64,000 nt of DNA from contig NZ_CP060497.1 of assembly GCF_014334135.1 (NCBI RefSeq), positions 620,001 through 684,000 on the forward strand, read 5' to 3'. The DNA comes from Olivibacter sp. SDN3. GTDB lineage: Bacteria; Bacteroidota; Bacteroidia; Sphingobacteriales; Sphingobacteriaceae. This document shows, piece by piece, positions 50,408 to 58,612 of this stretch (positions within the stretch are counted from its first letter, which is position 1; every line of letters starts with the position of its first letter). The position numbers were made by a program, and so were the translations under genes. A model generated the notes under the pieces. The model worked only from the letters and a program-made list of their open reading frames with translations, did no database searches and was not told the DNA's origin.

Positions 50408-52288
50408 ATGAAGCCATATTTTTTTATACTATTCATATTTTTCACATCCTCTCTCTTTGCTCAGCAAGGGATTGTAAACCCCATAATCAACCAAGACTTC
50501 CCTGATCCTACTATCATCCGTGCAAACGGCAAATACTATGCATATGCAACGAATGGCCTAGTAAATGGAACCTTAGCTAACATACAGGTTGCTGTTTCTG
50601 ACGACCTCCGATTATGGGAGTTATTAGGCGATGCTTTACCCGAGAAACCTTCTTGGGCATCTAAAGACTTTTGGGCGCCACATGTACTATATGACGAAGA
50701 CATAAATAAATATGTACTGTTCTACTCGGGAGAATCTGGTTCGGGAAAATGTTTAGGAATAGCCTATGCCGACCAGCCGGCCGGGCCTTTCACAGATATG
50801 GGCAAGCCATTACAGTGTGGAGAGGGATTTGTAAACATCGATCCTATGGCATTTATTGATCCTAAGAGCAAGAAAAAACTGCTTTATTGGGGCTCCGGAC
50901 ATGAGCCTATTAAGGTACAGGAAATGAATGACGATTGGAGCGATTTTAAGGATGGTTCTGTTGCCAAGACCGTAATGATGCCACGTCAGGAAGATCAATA
51001 TGATCAACTCATTGAAGGTGCTTGGGTAGACTATCACGAAGGCTTCTATTACCTTTATTATTCCGGAGACAACTGCTGTGGACCACAAGCCAATTATGCC
51101 GTTCTTGTAGCGCGTTCAAAAGATCCTTTCGGACCGTTTGAACGTCTTGGCACTACTAGGACTGCTAACAGCAGTGTTTTTCTCGAGAAAGACGACGAGT
51201 GGACTGCTCCCGGACATAATTCCATTTTCAGAGACCAAGATGACAACATCTACATTGCTTATCATGCTATCCCGGCTGGGGAAAAGGATAAAGTGAGCGG
51301 TTCGGGTAGAGTGGCCCTTATTAAACCTATCCGTTATGCCGATGATGGATGGCCACAAATCGTAGAAAGCGAAAAAGCTGCTCTGAAGGCTTTGGCCGAT
51401 ACCGCCATTTACTTGGCAGATCCAACTATATTTCATGACAACGGAACTTATTACCTATATGGAACCGGCGCTCCTGATGGATTTAAAGTATATACATCAA
51501 CCAATCTTAGGGATTGGAGCAATGCTGTTGGTAAAAAAAACGGATATGCTTTACATAAAGATGATTCTTATGGCACATCAGGCTTTTGGGCACCCCAGGT
51601 TTTCAAACACAGAAATACCTACTACCTAGCCTATACGGCCAACGAACAGCTAGCTATCGCCACCAGTGATAACCCGTTGGGTCCATTTAGACAATCGCAA
51701 AAAAGGCATCTCTCTGGAAACACGAAACAGATAGATCCTTACATATTTTTTGATGACGGAAAAGCCTATCTATATTATGTACGTTTAGACGAAGGCAACC
51801 GCTTATATGTGGCCGAGATGCAACCCGATTTAAGAGACATTAAACAAGAAACCATCATCCCCTGTATTCAGGCCACAGACCATTGGGAAAACACAGCCAA
51901 TGCATCATGGCCCGTTACCGAGGGGCCGACAGTTATCAAACGAGGTGATCTATACTATTTGCTTTACACGGCTAATGACTATAGAAATCCAGATTACGCC
52001 GTAGGTTATGCTACTGCGAAGCATCCTATGGGACCCTGGAAGAAATACAATAAAAATCCGATCATCAGTAGACAGCAGCTGGGAATCAACGGAACAGGGC
52101 ATGGCGACTTATTTATAGATAGTGGAGGGCAATTAAATTATGTATTACATACCCATCGCTCCAATGAAGAGGCGACACCCCGTAAAACCGCTTTGGTTGA
52201 ACTTGAGTTTATAAAAGGTGAAAAAGAGGAAGTTTTACAACTCAAAACCAATGATATTCGCTTTTTAAAAGGGGCTGTTAATGAATGA
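50408..52288 (+). CDS. Tandem-domain glycoside hydrolase family 43 protein
   Basis: 626 residues with signal peptide (about 1-19, cut after FAQ) and two complete GH43 five-bladed propeller domains. Domain 1 (about 23-325) has the general base Asp33 in INQDFPDPT, a DPMAFID acid-tuning Asp and Glu in EGAWVDYHEGFYYLYYS. Domain 2 (about 330-620) has IYLADPTIFHDNGTYYLYG, KQIDPYIFFDDGKAYLYY and VTEGPTVIKRGDLYYLLYT. All six catalytic acids appear present, so both domains may be active. GH43 enzymes are mostly alpha-L-arabinofuranosidases, arabinanases or xylosidases. It is divergent from the sensor gene and transcribed alone. Confidence 0.93.
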   Translation: MKPYFFILFIFFTSSLFAQQGIVNPIINQDFPDPTIIRANGKYYAYATNGLVNGTLANIQVAVSDDLRLWELLGDALPEKPSWASKDFWAPHVLYDEDINKYVLFYSGESGSGKCLGIAYADQPAGPFTDMGKPLQCGEGFVNIDPMAFIDPKSKKKLLYWGSGHEPIKVQEMNDDWSDFKDGSVAKTVMMPRQEDQYDQLIEGAWVDYHEGFYYLYYSGDNCCGPQANYAVLVARSKDPFGPFERLGTTRTANSSVFLEKDDEWTAPGHNSIFRDQDDNIYIAYHAIPAGEKDKVSGSGRVALIKPIRYADDGWPQIVESEKAALKALADTAIYLADPTIFHDNGTYYLYGTGAPDGFKVYTSTNLRDWSNAVGKKNGYALHKDDSYGTSGFWAPQVFKHRNTYYLAYTANEQLAIATSDNPLGPFRQSQKRHLSGNTKQIDPYIFFDDGKAYLYYVRLDEGNRLYVAEMQPDLRDIKQETIIPCIQATDHWENTANASWPVTEGPTVIKRGDLYYLLYTANDYRNPDYAVGYATAKHPMGPWKKYNKNPIISRQQLGINGTGHGDLFIDSGGQLNYVLHTHRSNEEATPRKTALVELEFIKGEKEEVLQLKTNDIRFLKGAVNE

Positions 52289-52601
52289 TCTGAGTATAAC
52301 GTTTTATGGTTACTTTCTTTTTTCTCATCGACGTATTTACCTCAAAACCTGAATTCGATTATTCTTTATGAGCTCAGAAATTCAAAAGCCATCCAGGGCA
52401 AGGCGCCTTTGCGAAGCGTACTCATATGGAAGGGCTACTGTTCGCAACAGCTTTCCGTCCTACTAAAATCCGCTATAGACAACTGCGGTTTGCAGTGGGA
52501 TGCACCAGCATCGCAGCAGCTGTCTACAGCGGGAGCTTTCTTTCGCGGAGAAAGAAAGTAGTGGTAAAAAGAATGTAGTTAAAATATTTCTATCCAAAAT
52601 C
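52289..52601. repeat. Intergenic inverted-repeat element between the two GH43 genes
   Basis: A 313-base gap with unusual dyad structure. The ends TTTTATGGTTACTTTCTTTTTT-like (about 52303-52326) and GAGAAAGAAAGTAGTGGTAAAA-like (52548-52569) are imperfect inverted repeats. Inside is CTTTCTTTC/GAAAGAAAG (near 52536-52558) and a 17-bp imperfect inverted repeat CCGCTATAGACAACTGC / GCAGCTGTCTACAGCGG. It looks like a short non-coding mobile or repeat element, and may double as a terminator for the convergent GH43 genes. No target duplication was found. Confidence 0.5.
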
Positions 52602-53681
52602 TTATTTAAACATCGGTGCTGGTTGTTGTTCTGTAGACGCTTGTTTATCCTTTATAAGCGGCCAACCGTCTTCCCATTCCAGCTTATCCAACAAAAGCAC
52701 GCGGCGACTGATGCCGCTTGACAAATTACCTTGTTGTGCATCTATCCCGTGATACAGGAACCAGTCTGTTCCTTCATTATCCGTTACAATTTGCGCATTA
52801 TGCCCGGTACCTACAAACTTTTCATTCCCTTGAACCACCAGCGTTCCTGCACTTCGTTCCGTAATGACCTTACCTTCCTTATCCATATAAGGACCTAACA
52901 GCCGCTCAGACCTCCCTACCAGTACATGGTATTTGCTATTCACCCCTTCACAACAAGAACCTTTTGATCCGAAGAAATAATAATAGTTATCTCTTTTATG
53001 GATCATGACCGCCTCCCAATCACCGGCCGCAATTTTTATCTTTTTACTCAAGTCACGCGCCCCCTTACCGTCGTCGGTCAGCTCCATCACATAGGTGCCT
53101 TGTGTCGGCAAGTCACTGAAGCTTCCCCAAAAGAGATACTTTTTGTTATCCTCTTCATAAAAGCAGGGATCAATTGAGTTAGGTACATCTACTTCTGAAC
53201 TTAAAAAGACCTTTCCCTGATCGATAAAATCCTCCTCCGGCGAATCTGCGATGGCTAATCCGATCCCTGGATCGGGATCACCCCAGGTAGAATAGGCATA
53301 ATACATATAATACTTACCATTCACCTGATTCACGTCAGGTGCCCAAATACCACCCTCTTGTTTCCAATTGGGTTTGGATGGAAGTGCATTCTTAACATAC
53401 TCCCATTGTGTCAGGTCGGTTGATTTCAACATTGGCACCATCCGTGTTCCCACACCATCTCCCCAATCGTCTGCCGTACCAAATGCATAGAAAACGCCTG
53501 AGCTTGGATCCCGTACTACTGTAGGATCAGCCAAGACAGGTTCAAATACGGGGTTGATATAGTGTACGGCATTTGCTGAGCTATCCTGATCAATCGGATC
53601 ACTTTCACTTTTAGCATTATTACAGGCCAATAGGCCTAAAAGGCTTAACGCAAGTGATAAGGAAATATACAGCTTGTTCAT
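52602..53681 (-). CDS. Glycoside hydrolase family 43 lipoprotein (arabinanase/arabinosidase type)
   Basis: 359 residues with a lipoprotein signal (LGLLAC, Cys20). The single GH43 domain covers about 40-345. The catalytic acids are in VLADPTVVRDPSSG (base), PNSIDPCFYEEDNKKYLFWGS (pKa-tuning Asp) and GDWEAVMIHKRDNYYYFFGS (acid Glu). GSCCEGVNSKYHVLVGRSE and GTGHNAQIVTDNEGTDWFLYHGID are typical of the subfamily around endo-1,5-arabinanases. It is anchored in the periplasm or on the surface. It is the last gene of a minus-strand operon with galM, GH2 and GH5-like genes, 6 bases after galM. Confidence 0.93.
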   Translation of the reverse strand: MNKLYISLSLALSLLGLLACNNAKSESDPIDQDSSANAVHYINPVFEPVLADPTVVRDPSSGVFYAFGTADDWGDGVGTRMVPMLKSTDLTQWEYVKNALPSKPNWKQEGGIWAPDVNQVNGKYYMYYAYSTWGDPDPGIGLAIADSPEEDFIDQGKVFLSSEVDVPNSIDPCFYEEDNKKYLFWGSFSDLPTQGTYVMELTDDGKGARDLSKKIKIAAGDWEAVMIHKRDNYYYFFGSKGSCCEGVNSKYHVLVGRSERLLGPYMDKEGKVITERSAGTLVVQGNEKFVGTGHNAQIVTDNEGTDWFLYHGIDAQQGNLSSGISRRVLLLDKLEWEDGWPLIKDKQASTEQQPAPMFK

Positions 53682-53687
53682 AATATT

Positions 53688-54824
53688 TTACTTTTGTACA
53701 GAAAAAATATATTCCGAAGCGGTTTTATATACCTCTCCAGGCTCCAAGATAATCGATGGGAACGATGGCTGGTTAACAGCATCCGGAAAGTGTTGCGTCT
53801 CCAGCGCTATGGCAGTCCTGTAATCATCTGGAACGCCATTTTTTAGTGTATTATCACCCTGCATAAAATTTCCACCATAAAACTGTAATCCCGGTTGATC
53901 GGTATAGATGGTCATTATTATTCCACTTTTATCTCCCACAACACGAGCTGCCCGTCCGTAATCATTTCCTTTTGTCAACACGAAATTATGGTCATAGCCA
54001 TCACCATGACGTAACTGTTCATCATCTTCGGTATTAACCCGGCTGCCTATTGTCGTCGCCGTTGTGAAATCAAAAGGTGTATTTTTTACCGGCTGCTCCT
54101 GACCCAATGGAATCAACGTACTGTCTACGGGGGTAAAGGCACCCGCATTAATCTGTAGCAAATGATTATTTATTGTGCCACTCCCTTCACCATTGAGATT
54201 AAAGAAAGCATGATTTGTTAAATTTACGGGCGTGCGTTTATCAGTGGTTGCTTCATAATCAAATCGCAAACCATTTTGTTTCGTTACCGTAAAGACTACT
54301 TTAACATCCAGATTCCCAGGAAAATTCTCTTCCCCATCCGGTGAGCGATAGGTCAACACCAAACTCGAATCGCTTGTTTGATCGGCTTCCCAGATTACAT
54401 CCTGAAAGCCTTTTTTACCTCCATGCAAGGCGTTTTGTCCATTATTGGTAAAAATGTGATAATCTTCGCCATCTAAAGTAAATGCGCCTTTGGCGATACG
54501 ATTACCCACTCTGCCAATAGTCGCGCCGTAATAGGGTTCCGTAGATTTTTTATAATCTTCCGCCCGGTTAAATCCAAGTACAACATCTGTTTGCTTTCCG
54601 TCCTTATCGGGCACCCACAACCCCACCACTCGCCCACCATAATTAGTGATCATGGCGGTTAAGCCATGATCATTTTTTATGGTAAACAATTGCACCTCTT
54701 TTCCTTCCATCTCTCCGCCAAAATTATCAACTAATAGCTGGCTATCTTTATTTTCAGTCGTCTGCCTACAGGAAATGATCGACAGAGCGGATGCTATTAG
54801 CCATAAATACTTTAAGCTTTTCAT
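53688..54824 (-). CDS. Aldose 1-epimerase, exported lipoprotein
   Basis: 378 residues, galactose mutarotase family, interconverting alpha and beta anomers of free aldoses released by the neighbouring hydrolases. Lipobox SIISC (Cys19). Seen are the NYGGRVVGLWVPDKDG start of the domain, GRVGNRIAKGAF, the catalytic His in LTNHAFFNLNGEGSGT, and the catalytic Glu in ALETQHFPDAVNQPSFPSIIL. A galM in the periplasm inside a PUL is common for arabinose- or xylose-releasing loci. Spacing to the flanking genes is 6 and 7 bases, so they form one operon. Confidence 0.93.
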   Translation of the reverse strand: MKSLKYLWLIASALSIISCRQTTENKDSQLLVDNFGGEMEGKEVQLFTIKNDHGLTAMITNYGGRVVGLWVPDKDGKQTDVVLGFNRAEDYKKSTEPYYGATIGRVGNRIAKGAFTLDGEDYHIFTNNGQNALHGGKKGFQDVIWEADQTSDSSLVLTYRSPDGEENFPGNLDVKVVFTVTKQNGLRFDYEATTDKRTPVNLTNHAFFNLNGEGSGTINNHLLQINAGAFTPVDSTLIPLGQEQPVKNTPFDFTTATTIGSRVNTEDDEQLRHGDGYDHNFVLTKGNDYGRAARVVGDKSGIIMTIYTDQPGLQFYGGNFMQGDNTLKNGVPDDYRTAIALETQHFPDAVNQPSFPSIILEPGEVYKTASEYIFSVQK

Positions 54825-54831
54825 AAGATTG

Positions 54832-56679
54832 TTACTGAATAGATTGCTGATAAAGGGGTTGATGCAGTTCGTTCAACGTTGCTTCAGGAATTTTAATCAC
54901 TTTACGGTCATAAGTCATCATACCATTCGTCTCCACTTCTACATCCGTAGTTTGCGTGTAAACTCCGGCAGACAGCCCCATCGGAATCAACTTTTTAAGA
55001 TCATCCATCATCTTTGTGTAACGTTTCAATAATTCTTCTTTATTTTTGAAGCTCTGATATCCCCAATTGTCCTTCTCTTGCCAAGTGTGTTGTTCTATAG
55101 GCAATCCAAGTCCACCGAACTCACCAATTGCCAATACCTGCTCTCCACCGAATATTTCAGGGTCCGGAATATTTGGATCGGGATAATTATGGATATCGAG
55201 AATATGGCCCGTTTTTAAGAAATTGCCACCACTGGCGCTATTTACTAAGCGGGAAGGGTCGTAATCCATCGTCCACTCGGTAATTTCTCTCGTTTTAAAC
55301 TGCCCCCAGGCTTCATTAAAGGGCACCCAAACCACGATACTTGGAAAGTTATGTAAAACATCCATAATGGTTTGCCATTCTTTTCTATGATAACTTTCTG
55401 ATTCAGGAGAACGTTCTTTATCCAAATTATTACCTGACAGCTGGCCGGGTCGCATATCCCAATGGTTGCCTCCTAAATCGCCGCTGGGCATATCTTGCCA
55501 TACCAGCAAACCAAGACTGTCGCAATGACGGTACCAGCGTGCTGGCTCCACTTTGATATGTTTGCGAATCATATTGAAGCCCATCTCTTTCGTTTTTACA
55601 ATATCAAATAACAACGCCTCATCCGTAGGTGCAGTGAAAAGACCATCTGGCCACCACCCTTGATCTAACGGTCCGTATTGAAACACAAACTCATTGTTCA
55701 ACAACATCCGTTGAATACCTTTATTATCCTTTTCCATGGAAATTTTGCGCATCGCAAAATAGCTACTCACCTCATCAATTACCTTCCCTTTCCTAAGCAA
55801 TGAAACCTTCAAATCGTATAAAAATGGGTTTTTAGGCGACCACAATTTGGCGTTAGCGATTTGCAGCGTTGCTTCTGCTCCGGCATCGACGGTTTGTTCG
55901 TTAACCACATTCCCACCATCTAAAGCGACGATCTTCAATTGATCGCCGGCTTGTGAGCCTTCCAGCGACGCAGAAAACTTTAATACCTGTTGATCGATAT
56001 CTGGGGTTTGTTTCGTATGTGCAATATAGGTCTTTGGCACACTTTCCAACCACACGGTTTGCCAAATACCTGTTACTGGCGTATACCAGATACCTTCAGG
56101 TTTTTTGACCTGTTTACCTCGGGGTTGAGGACCGTCATCGGTGGGATCCCATACCTTTAGAGCGATATCTTGTTTATTACCCTTTTTTAGGTGCTCTGTA
56201 ATATCAAAATAAAACGGAACGAAACCTCCTTCATGGGTCCCCACTTTTGTTCCATTTACATAAACATCACATTGCCAATCAACGGCTCCAAAGTGCAGTA
56301 ACACTTGCCCTTTTCTAAGCGACTTATTCAAATCGATGGTGTGCTTATACCACAGCACCTGATCTTTACCCACAGTCTTTCCCACACCTGAAAGTGCAGA
56401 TTCAACAGGATAGGGCACTAAAATTTGCCCATCAGTCGCTTCAGGTAATTCATTTTGTGTTTTTGGTGTAATAGCATATTGCCAAAGACCATTCAGATTC
56501 TGCCAATTTTCCCTCACCATTTGTGGTCGGGGGTATTCTGGCAAAGGTTTCTGCGGGTTTATATCTTCCACCCATGGCGACATAATTTTGCCTTCAACAG
56601 GTTTCCAATCAGCAGTCTGTGCATTAGTTAAATGAAATGGTAAGGCCAAAGCTAATACCATTAACGACTTTCGGATCAT
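54832..56679 (-). CDS. Glycoside hydrolase family 2 protein
   Basis: 615 residues, signal peptide about 1-20. A sugar-binding jelly-roll (ENWQNLNGLWQYAI to about 205) with WQCDVYVNGTKVGTHEGGFVPFYFDIT, an Ig-like domain and a TIM barrel follow. Candidate acid/base Glu456 is in VWVPFNEAWGQF and candidate nucleophile Glu520 in VLAIGEFGGLGL. It is shorter than classical LacZ and lacks its C-terminal domains, as do many PUL GH2 proteins. Activity may be beta-galactosidase, beta-glucuronidase or an arabinosidase; the sequence does not decide. It is third in the operon 57888-52602. Confidence 0.92.
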   Translation of the reverse strand: MIRKSLMVLALALPFHLTNAQTADWKPVEGKIMSPWVEDINPQKPLPEYPRPQMVRENWQNLNGLWQYAITPKTQNELPEATDGQILVPYPVESALSGVGKTVGKDQVLWYKHTIDLNKSLRKGQVLLHFGAVDWQCDVYVNGTKVGTHEGGFVPFYFDITEHLKKGNKQDIALKVWDPTDDGPQPRGKQVKKPEGIWYTPVTGIWQTVWLESVPKTYIAHTKQTPDIDQQVLKFSASLEGSQAGDQLKIVALDGGNVVNEQTVDAGAEATLQIANAKLWSPKNPFLYDLKVSLLRKGKVIDEVSSYFAMRKISMEKDNKGIQRMLLNNEFVFQYGPLDQGWWPDGLFTAPTDEALLFDIVKTKEMGFNMIRKHIKVEPARWYRHCDSLGLLVWQDMPSGDLGGNHWDMRPGQLSGNNLDKERSPESESYHRKEWQTIMDVLHNFPSIVVWVPFNEAWGQFKTREITEWTMDYDPSRLVNSASGGNFLKTGHILDIHNYPDPNIPDPEIFGGEQVLAIGEFGGLGLPIEQHTWQEKDNWGYQSFKNKEELLKRYTKMMDDLKKLIPMGLSAGVYTQTTDVEVETNGMMTYDRKVIKIPEATLNELHQPLYQQSIQ

Positions 56680-56712
56680 GTGTATTTCGTTTTATGTTAT
56701 AAATTATACTGT

Positions 56713-57888
56713 TTACTTATTTTCAGTCAAGCGTTTTATCAGCTCCACTTCGGCTGTTTTATATGGCGTTCCATCTTTCCTCAGAATATCGTGAAACCAA
56801 AGCGGTGGCTCATCATCATATGTTTTTTTCCAGCTATCCCACGGATAAATGGTTTGGGTTTTACCATCTACAAAGCCCCAGTTATAAGCACCTACTTTAT
56901 ATTTTTTAGCTATAGGCAAGCTTCCTTCAAATGTACTCTTATTAGGGCGCGCCATGTATTCGGTACATAATATAGGACGCCCATGTGGCTGCAGTTGTTT
57001 TATTCTTGCTTCGAAAGAAGCTGGTGATTCATAATCGTGGAAGCTTATAATATCCGATTGCGCTAATTGCACCTTTTGGATTGGCGTAAGTTCACCTTCC
57101 TTTGACCAGTCGCCACCATCCCATAGTCCGGAAGTAAGTGGTTGCGAAGGGTTCGCTGAGCGTGCCCATTCAAAAGTTTTTTCCAAAAGAGGTAGTACAT
57201 AGTCACTTTTATCTTTTAGCTCTACATCACCATAAGAGCTGGTATTCGGATTGTTCGGCTCGTTCCAAACATCCCAACCAAGTATGCGTTCATCCTGAGC
57301 AAAATATTTCACTACACCCTTTACATAGGCGGCTAATCGGGGGTACTGCGTACTATCCGTCAGCACCTCCTGACCTGGGCTTTGCACCCATCCTGAATTA
57401 TGCACATAAGGCTTGGGAGCCCGTTGCTTACCTAATTTGGGAAAGGGATCCCAGCATGAATCAAAAAAAACAAAAAGTGGTTTAATGTGATGTTTTTCAG
57501 CTATCGATAAGAAGTTGTCCATCCGATCTAAAAAGCCGGCGCTATCTTGTTCATATACCAAATCATGGAGATACACACGCATGGTGTTAAATCCCAGGTT
57601 GGCTGCCCAAGCTAACTCCCGATCGATGGCAACTGTATCATAGGTGTCTGCTTGCCACATCTCCAACTGGTTAATGGCGGAACTCGGACTAAAATTGCTC
57701 CCTACAGGCCATTCCTCTTTTTCATACCAGGCATTTGCCTCTTCCGGCGTCCACCGTATTCTGTCGCTTGCCGTCTCGCTTTTTACGATATCTTCATCAT
57801 TCCGAGTGTTTGTACCCGAAGAACAGTTTATTAAGCTCCACCCCAAAGCGGCAAATGCTAATACGTATAAGTTAAAATGATACTTCAT
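56713..57888 (-). CDS. GH5-like TIM-barrel glycoside hydrolase, lipoprotein
   Basis: 391 residues with a short lipoprotein signal ending SLINC (Cys22). Clan GH-A barrel: the first strands carry LGFNTMRVYLHD, acid/base Glu210 is in GWDVWNEPNNPN, and the nucleophile Glu310 is in GRPILCTEYMAR. FVFFDSCWDPFPKLGKQRAP is characteristic of a Bacteroidota group often labelled cellulase or 1,4-beta-xylanase without proof. It is the first gene of the enzyme operon; upstream, at 58007-58019, a 13-base block identical to one in the susC pair 2 promoter occurs at the same distance. Confidence 0.88.
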   Translation of the reverse strand: MKYHFNLYVLAFAALGWSLINCSSGTNTRNDEDIVKSETASDRIRWTPEEANAWYEKEEWPVGSNFSPSSAINQLEMWQADTYDTVAIDRELAWAANLGFNTMRVYLHDLVYEQDSAGFLDRMDNFLSIAEKHHIKPLFVFFDSCWDPFPKLGKQRAPKPYVHNSGWVQSPGQEVLTDSTQYPRLAAYVKGVVKYFAQDERILGWDVWNEPNNPNTSSYGDVELKDKSDYVLPLLEKTFEWARSANPSQPLTSGLWDGGDWSKEGELTPIQKVQLAQSDIISFHDYESPASFEARIKQLQPHGRPILCTEYMARPNKSTFEGSLPIAKKYKVGAYNWGFVDGKTQTIYPWDSWKKTYDDEPPLWFHDILRKDGTPYKTAEVELIKRLTENK

Positions 57889-58006
57889 GCTATTGTTATT
57901 TTATAAATTTTGTTTGTTACTTTTTTCATCCGAATAATTTGTTTGTAAGCGGAGATGAAGCTTACATAAATTGTTCATATCCTTTTGCGAATGGCAATTT
58001 ATGTAG

Positions 58007-58019
58007 GTTTCATCAATTT
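58007..58019 (-). promoter_or_regulatory. Candidate regulator-binding block before the GH5-like operon
   Basis: In gene sense AAATTGATGAAAC, identical over 13 bases to the central repeat of the susC pair 2 block. It starts 119 bases from the GH5-like start, against 118 for the equivalent base before susC pair 2. The outer repeat units are degenerate here. Confidence 0.5.
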
Positions 58020-58517
58020 TTTATTTCTAAAGGTATTAAAGCTTTCCCTAACGGGAAGGTTTTCCGCAAAAAGTAACCAAAACCGAGGGGCTCATGAATA
58101 CCTTTAAAATAAAGCACTTTATTCATAAACCCGTAGCTTAACCTGCTTTAGCAAGCTTCATTACCATTGACAACAGACACTTCCAATGAAAAACTTTTTT
58201 GAAAGGCTGTGATATTACTTAGCTTAGCCTGTGCTATCCAAAAGTTTTGAGGCTGCATTTTATTGTATATGATTGTTTTTCCATCGACCGTTTTATTAAT
58301 TCTTAATGAAGCTTTTGAGACCGATTTTTTGTATATGAATATTTTTATCACGAACGATATAACTACTTCACTACTCAACCACTCCACCATGACCTTAACG
58401 CTGCATTTTATAATGGTTATTCAAAGAAAACAAATATGTTATTATATCAAGTAAATCTTTGTTTCAATCTTTCTTTATATTATCTCATACTTGGTTTCTT
58501 CGCTAACTTTGTACAAA

Positions 58518-58571
58518 AGACAAGAGGCGGAACGTAAATCTCCTAAGTAGAGTAAAACGCCCGCCTCTGTC
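58518..58571 (-). terminator. Hairpin after the glutaminase-family gene
   Basis: AGAGGCGG (58523-58530) pairs with CCGCCTCT (58561-58568), extended by GAC/GTC. A modest T-rich stretch follows on the minus strand. It can end the GH127 operon, and it also lies within the leader of a possible plus-strand transcript starting just after 58511. Confidence 0.5.
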
Positions 58572-58612
58572 AACCAACCAAAATTAACCAATCATGGAAA
58601 ATCTTCCGTATA

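Larger units (their letters stand above)
57889..58612. promoter_or_regulatory. Long gene-free control region before the GH5-like operon
   Basis: 724 bases with no convincing gene. Contents: a 17-bp imperfect inverted repeat GAAGCTTACATAAATTG (57957-57973) with its partner at 57995-58011; a 13-base block GTTTCATCAATTT at 58007-58019, identical to 46130-46142; an AAAGGTATT/AATACCTTT pair (58029-58037, 58097-58105); and a plus-strand TAACTTTG -7 box at 58504-58511. That box leads into a hairpin and the sequence ACCAACCAAAATTAACCAATC before an ATG at 58594, which opens only 15 codons. Confidence 0.6.

Noticed and set aside
58148-58390. An 80-codon minus-strand frame in the long gap before the GH5-like operon
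   Set aside because: No recognisable family, no start signal, and composition like the AT-rich flanks; judged non-coding, though a small unknown protein cannot be excluded.
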